Shown: piece after piece, positions 59,481 to 64,000 of the stretch
Numbering within the stretch: position 1 is the stretch's first letter
Layout of the letters: each line of letters begins with the position of its first letter
Source: Callaeas wilsoni
Taxonomy: Eukaryota > Chordata > Aves > Passeriformes > Callaeidae
NCBI GenBank assembly: GCA_013398955.1
Contig: VWPU01008360.1
Location: 1-64,000, forward strand
Direction of reading: 5' to 3'
DNA: 64,000 bases
Notes under the pieces: generated by a model
Databases searched by the model: none
The model's input: only the letters and a program-made list of their open reading frames with translations
Told to the model about the DNA's origin: nothing
Program-made: the position numbers and the translations under genes

Positions 59481-62400
59481 CTGAAAATGTCTTCATTGAA
59501 ACTTCTGACTTGTTTTTTAAAGAATTGCTAGCTTGACAGAAAGTAGAAAAAAAAAAGAAATTAAAATCCAGGATCTGTCTTATTCATATCCACTTGCAAA
59601 TAAAAAGCACTGTGGAAACACTACCCAAGCAGAACAGAGATTTATTTTCAAGCATGTGAGCAGTTTAAGGTCATTTACTTAAAATTACATTCAAGAAACA
59701 ACAGTGATGCTTCTGCATTACTCTCTCCCTTTAATGCCATTCTGCATCTAATCCGTCTTACTGTTCAATAGAAATAGCTTACTCCCACGTCTGAGGAAAG
59801 GATTGGGCTGGAGCCTGCATCTCAAACACCCTCCTGTCACCGGCAGGGAAAGCCATTTTTAGATCTCCCATTTGAAAGAAAGGTCAGTCACTATTCTAAA
59901 CAATAGAAGGAGAAAATAGTCAGTCCACTTTACCCTTTCTCCAGCTTTTAAAAGGAAAACAAACAAACAGTCATCAGTGCCAAGGTAATTTCCAGTATTT
60001 TAGTATAGTTACACAGAATCAACAGACTCTGGCAGTAAGTTTTTTTCCTCAAGATGTGATCATACATTTCTGACAACGCACAGTGCTGTGCTGTGAAAGA
60101 ACATCAGATAAGAAATACAGCTGGTTGAAATCTTCATCTCAACCTCCTCACATTTTTCAGAAGAAAAAGAAATCCTTCTTCAGAAACTAAGTATAATAAA
60201 AGCCCCAACAGCAGAGTGTGAACGCAAAGCAGATGCTCAGTTTTGACTTTATATGGATTCATCCAGGAGGTTGTGGGGAAGTGTCCTTCAGGGTCTGGCA
60301 GTTGGAAAAGACAGGCACTCAGAAGGTGCGTTCCCAGGGTTGGACCAGCATTTTCAGTTCCTCCCCTCTCCCCTGAGGCTCTCTGGGCAGCCTGTAAGAG
60401 CAGCCCTGCAGCCCAGCCAGAGAAGGTGGGAATGGCTTCCATGGCTACTGGTGGGAATTCACACTGGAGAGTCACTGGCAATTTTTGCTTTAAGGTGCCC
60501 AAGCTTTCCAGGCAGGGTCAGGAATTGGCCAGTGGAAGATCTCCAGCACCTCAACAGCCACTTTTTGTTCCCCTTCATTGAAACCTTCCTAGTCAGGCTT
60601 TCAAAATAACTTACTTTTTATTTGAGATCTTAGCTTTTTTTTTTTAGACTTTCTGCCAGCATCCTCTAAGGTTTTGGCGCAGATGATCGAAATTACCCAG
60701 CACTTCCCTCCTTGCAGAAGAGGCACAATGTGGTTCCATGGCCACTGGCAATGAAAAGTCAGTCTGAATTATCAGCAGCAGAGGTTTTTGAGTGGCAGAG
60801 TGAGAGGAGGATGTGGTGGAAATGCTCTTTCATTGTGGTTTGGGCTGAGAATGTATAGACACAAGTCTTGACAGACACATAAAATATTCCATATGAGAAA
60901 TAAGAATACAAAAAAGAAATCCATCACAGCTATCTCTGTGGTGGTATTTAACCCCTTTTGTATATTCCTAAAGGAGTTTAATAAACTTGAAGACAAAGAA
61001 AGAAAAGTTCCATTTTGGGTAATAATTAGAAATAATTTTGCAGGTTTAGGGTCAGAAAAATGAGAAAAATAAAGAATACAGACTGCTGTACCTGAAGTTT
61101 TGTATAAGATGATTTTTGTTTTGCATTATGAAATCAAATAAACACATCACAACATTATCTCTTGGGGCTTGAAATGCAGTGAATGTCCCTGGAGCTCCTT
61201 TGATGCCACCTGCCACGGAGGAAACATCTCCCTTGTGGCTCCAGGCTCCAGGCCAGGTGAGGTAAACTAGCACTCAAAAATTCCTTTCTGGCATGATGGT
61301 ATGAATATATAAATATATAAACCAGCCTGATTTGCTGTGAATGCTCTTGGACACAGTGGCTGAGGACACCTCTGTGACAAACATCAGCTCTGCTGGGCAG
61401 TGAGTGACCTTCACAGGGACCTCACCTCATCACTGCAGTGATCCAGTGCTTGTTAATTAGATGCTTTTTCCCCTTCAGTTCTTATACAGAGCTCAGCCAG
61501 TAAAGACTCAGCTTCTTCACGTGTGCTATTCAAATAAATCACTCCTGAGAATGAAAGCAGGATTGTTGCAGGGAATTTTTGAGTATTTGGGAGGATATTT
61601 AAATTCTGGTCAAGTGTGGGTTCTTAAATATGTATCCTCCTTTTTTTTCTACAGCATGTTTTGACTATTGTCTTTATCCTTTCACTTATATTCTTTTCAA
61701 AATTCTGTTGGTTTTCTTTTTTTTATTTCCCCCCACTTATTTAGGCATAAATAGTCACTCAAGATATTAGACACCTCAGCATGTAGTGAGCTGTGATTCT
61801 GGCTTTATATGCAATACTGGCATATTTAGTATAAAAAAAATTATACTTCCAGCTATCAGTTTGTAAATAAATAGTGTTAAGCAGGAAAGAAATAGACAGG
61901 AACCATTTCTACTTAAAATTGCCTTTTTTCTGGGCTCCAGGTCAAGTCACCCTGGGTGCAGTGTGTAGGGGTGGCACCGCCCGCTCGGTCCCAGGAACAT
62001 CTCACCTGCTAGAGCTGAGAAGTCTGGGCACTGCCTCGGTGGCAAATTACAGCAGAATTTAGCTCTGGATAGACTCCACAAAGCAAATTTATTCAAACCA
62101 TTTCATATTGAAAAGCCTGATTACCATTTACCATATGATGCCTTTCTATCACTTCAGCAGTATCAAAAGGCTTTATTGTAGATGAGATCAAATAAATATA
62201 GCAAAACCATGAAAAAAGAACAGAGTCATATCCTGACTGATAGCATGCTCCTACAGACTACTGCCACCAGCTGAGAGTATGTGCCAATATTTTTATGAGC
62301 CATCATTACCAAACATAACTGAAGCAGGCTGGAAGAAAACAGCAACCTAGAAGTGGTGTTTAAGAAAGCCCTGGGAAAGGAAAAGAACAGAAGAGGAGAG

Positions 62401-63332
62401 CTGCTGAGCTGAATCAGCATGTGGGCTGTAGCTGGAACAAAAGGATTCTTCAGTTCATGCCAAAAATACTCATCAGTGCTGCTGCTTTTTTAAGCTTAAC
62501 ATTCATAGGTGAGTTTTCTTGCTTCTGAACAGTCTTGTGGGAAGCTGGGCTGGTTCAGGTATGGGTGGCTGTCAGAGCCCTCACTCTGCTCACTTCAAGG
62601 GTTTACTTGGGAGGGGAGCTGACTCCTCAGGGAGCAGGGCAAGGGGGTGCCCTCTGAGCCTGTATCGTGCCTCAGGACCGCCTCCAGGCTCTTCTCCAAG
62701 GGACTCCGTGCTTCTGAACATGGTCCAGCCCTTTCTCTTCCTTTCCCTTCTCAGAGCTGGCAGGACCTCAAAGACAGCTCAGCAAAGATCAGCATCTGCT
62801 GAAGATCCCAGCTGCAGAGGTGTCTTCCATCTCAGTGGGGTATGACCACTGTCTTTAGGTGACTCATTACAAAACATTAAATATAACTAAAATGACCAAA
62901 AAACCCACAAGTGACCAAAAGAATATTTTCCTTGGTGCACAATTAGGCTGAAGGACTCATTATTGTAGGGAGCCACCAAGTCCAGAAATTTTAAAAGCTT
63001 CAGGAAAGATCAGTTATATGTATCCCTCAAAAAGGGGAAATTAAATCATCAGACTGAAGAAATGCGAAGAATCTTCTCAAGTTTGAGGTTTAAAGGAACA
63101 TTTAAGAATCGGGGACTAAGAAGAGTTTTGCCAGGGAGACAACGGTGACACTTACCTACCTCAACAGGATGAGTGATTGCAGAGCTCATAGCCAAACTCT
63201 GCTGCTGCCTCTGCACGTTCTGTGGGGCATCTTGGAGGTAATTCCAATTTACCGATACCAGTTGGTAAACCACGGACCCAATGAACAAAGTGCAGAAAGC
63301 CTACAAGCAAGGCTGATTATTTTTAGGGTGCG
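59481..63332. other. AT-rich unique noncoding sequence
   Basis: Includes A- and T-rich runs near 59548 and 60640. Frames at 60134-60502 minus (122 codons) and 60253-60609 plus (118 codons) overlap each other and are unrecognised. No mobile element is identified. Confidence 0.5.
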
Positions 63333-63385
63333 GATAGGAAAATGTGCGTGTCTGGGTCAGATAGGAAAATGTGCGTGTCTGGGTC
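63333..63385 (+). repeat. 27-bp tandem duplication
   Basis: GATAGGAAAATGTGCGTGTC and the bases after it (TGGGTC) occur at 63333-63358 and again from 63360, with a 27-bp offset and no difference over 26 bases. A 179-codon frame crosses it and repeats a 9-residue block. This is an isolated recent duplication. Confidence 0.93.
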
Positions 63386-64000
63386 CTCCCAGGAGGAGAA
63401 TTGCAGCCATGGCTCCCCTGGCTGCTCGTTTCCCAAAGCGGCAGCCCCTGAGAATCCTCTTTTGCTGCTGTGTGGCAAGGACCTGGGCAGTGTTTTTGTG
63501 CCTGTCAGTGGCACGCACAGGCGCATTCCCGAGTCCTCAGAGTGCATCCAGGTGCTGGGGTGCACCCAGCTCCCGTGCAGCACTGGCTGGGCTGGCACTG
63601 CTCCCCCGGGAATGGCTTTCCTGGGAGCACCACTGGGGAGAAGCCATTCTGCTCCTGGACAGCCTGCCACGTGTGTTTGTCTAGCTCAGCTGTGGGAAGC
63701 AGGCCTTGCTTGTAAAGCTGGGGCTAAGCTTGCATTTTTTCAGCACTTCAAAGAGCATCACCAAAACAATCTTTTGGAACCTGAACGTGTTTGTTATCTT
63801 GCTAATCCTAAAGCAAAGAGGTCTAAGGAGCCAGCAAGCTGAACAATGCAAAAAAATTACAGTGTATATACTTGCAAAAATCAAGGTGTCCTTTTATTCT
63901 TCAGCTAGAAATCCATTTTTTTGCATCTGAGCAAATTAGTAATGATAATAAACCAATAATTTCAGCCTCAAAATGTATTTGCTTTTAAGAAATGAAACCA
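63386..64000. other. Unique sequence, GC-rich then AT-rich, to window end
   Basis: GC-rich to about 63680 with overlapping frames of up to 166-179 codons on plus and 115 on minus, none with a known domain. It is then AT-rich to the end. Confidence 0.5.

Noticed and set aside
63145..63842. 179- and 166-codon plus-strand ORFs
   Set aside because: They overlap each other and a 115-codon minus frame in GC-rich sequence, include a 27-bp duplication, and carry no recognisable domain.

Overview
This window reads as vertebrate nuclear DNA, very probably from a bird and plausibly a songbird. The evidence is two 5'-truncated CR1 LINE 3' ends (13881-14105 and 57998-58360, both minus strand) and one nearly full-length solo LTR of the avian ERVL type (34042-34584, minus strand). 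Short GC-rich, CpG-containing patches lie scattered through AT-rich unique sequence. I found no bacterial-style operons, no CRISPR array, no tRNA or rRNA, and no open reading frame I can tie to a known protein. The long ORFs here, up to 481 codons, all lie inside or across GC-rich tandem repeats. There they stay open in several frames at once, which is a repeat artefact. The best description is an intergenic or intronic stretch without a recognisable coding exon.

Layout. 1-238 is a GC-rich edge that could be part of a first exon or CpG island lying mostly outside the window. 239-13880 is mainly AT-rich unique sequence with a 107-bp diverged duplication (5942-6155) and a three-copy 102-bp repeat (6569-6872) in a GC-rich patch. 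A CR1 fragment follows at 13.9 kb. From 14 to 26 kb the sequence is unique, with several AT-rich blocks that look like conserved regulatory DNA. A cluster of three homeodomain-type sites (26084-26171) leads into a 19/38-bp minisatellite (26321-26640). A 25/50-bp minisatellite occupies 29817-30475. The ERVL-type LTR is at 34 kb. 36-45 kb is unique, with one perfect hairpin at 40143-40171. An 89/90-bp minisatellite containing a perfect 179-bp duplication is at 45302-46060. An 11/12-bp minisatellite at 49919-50480 is broken by a 253-bp assembly gap. A GC-rich segment with three TCF/LEF-type sites (53800-54130) precedes a seven-copy 59-bp array (54422-54833). Next to that array is a minus-strand poly(A)-signal block that may be a retroelement LTR or a terminal exon. 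The last 6 kb holds the second CR1, an orphan CpG-rich patch (58820-59480) and unique sequence.

What stands out is six unrelated GC-rich minisatellites in 48 kb. At least three show higher-order structure: 19 to 38 bp, 25 to 50 bp, and 89/90 to 179 bp. I see no undescribed multi-gene system. The candidate regulatory elements are inferences from base composition and motif content and need alignment to other birds to be established.
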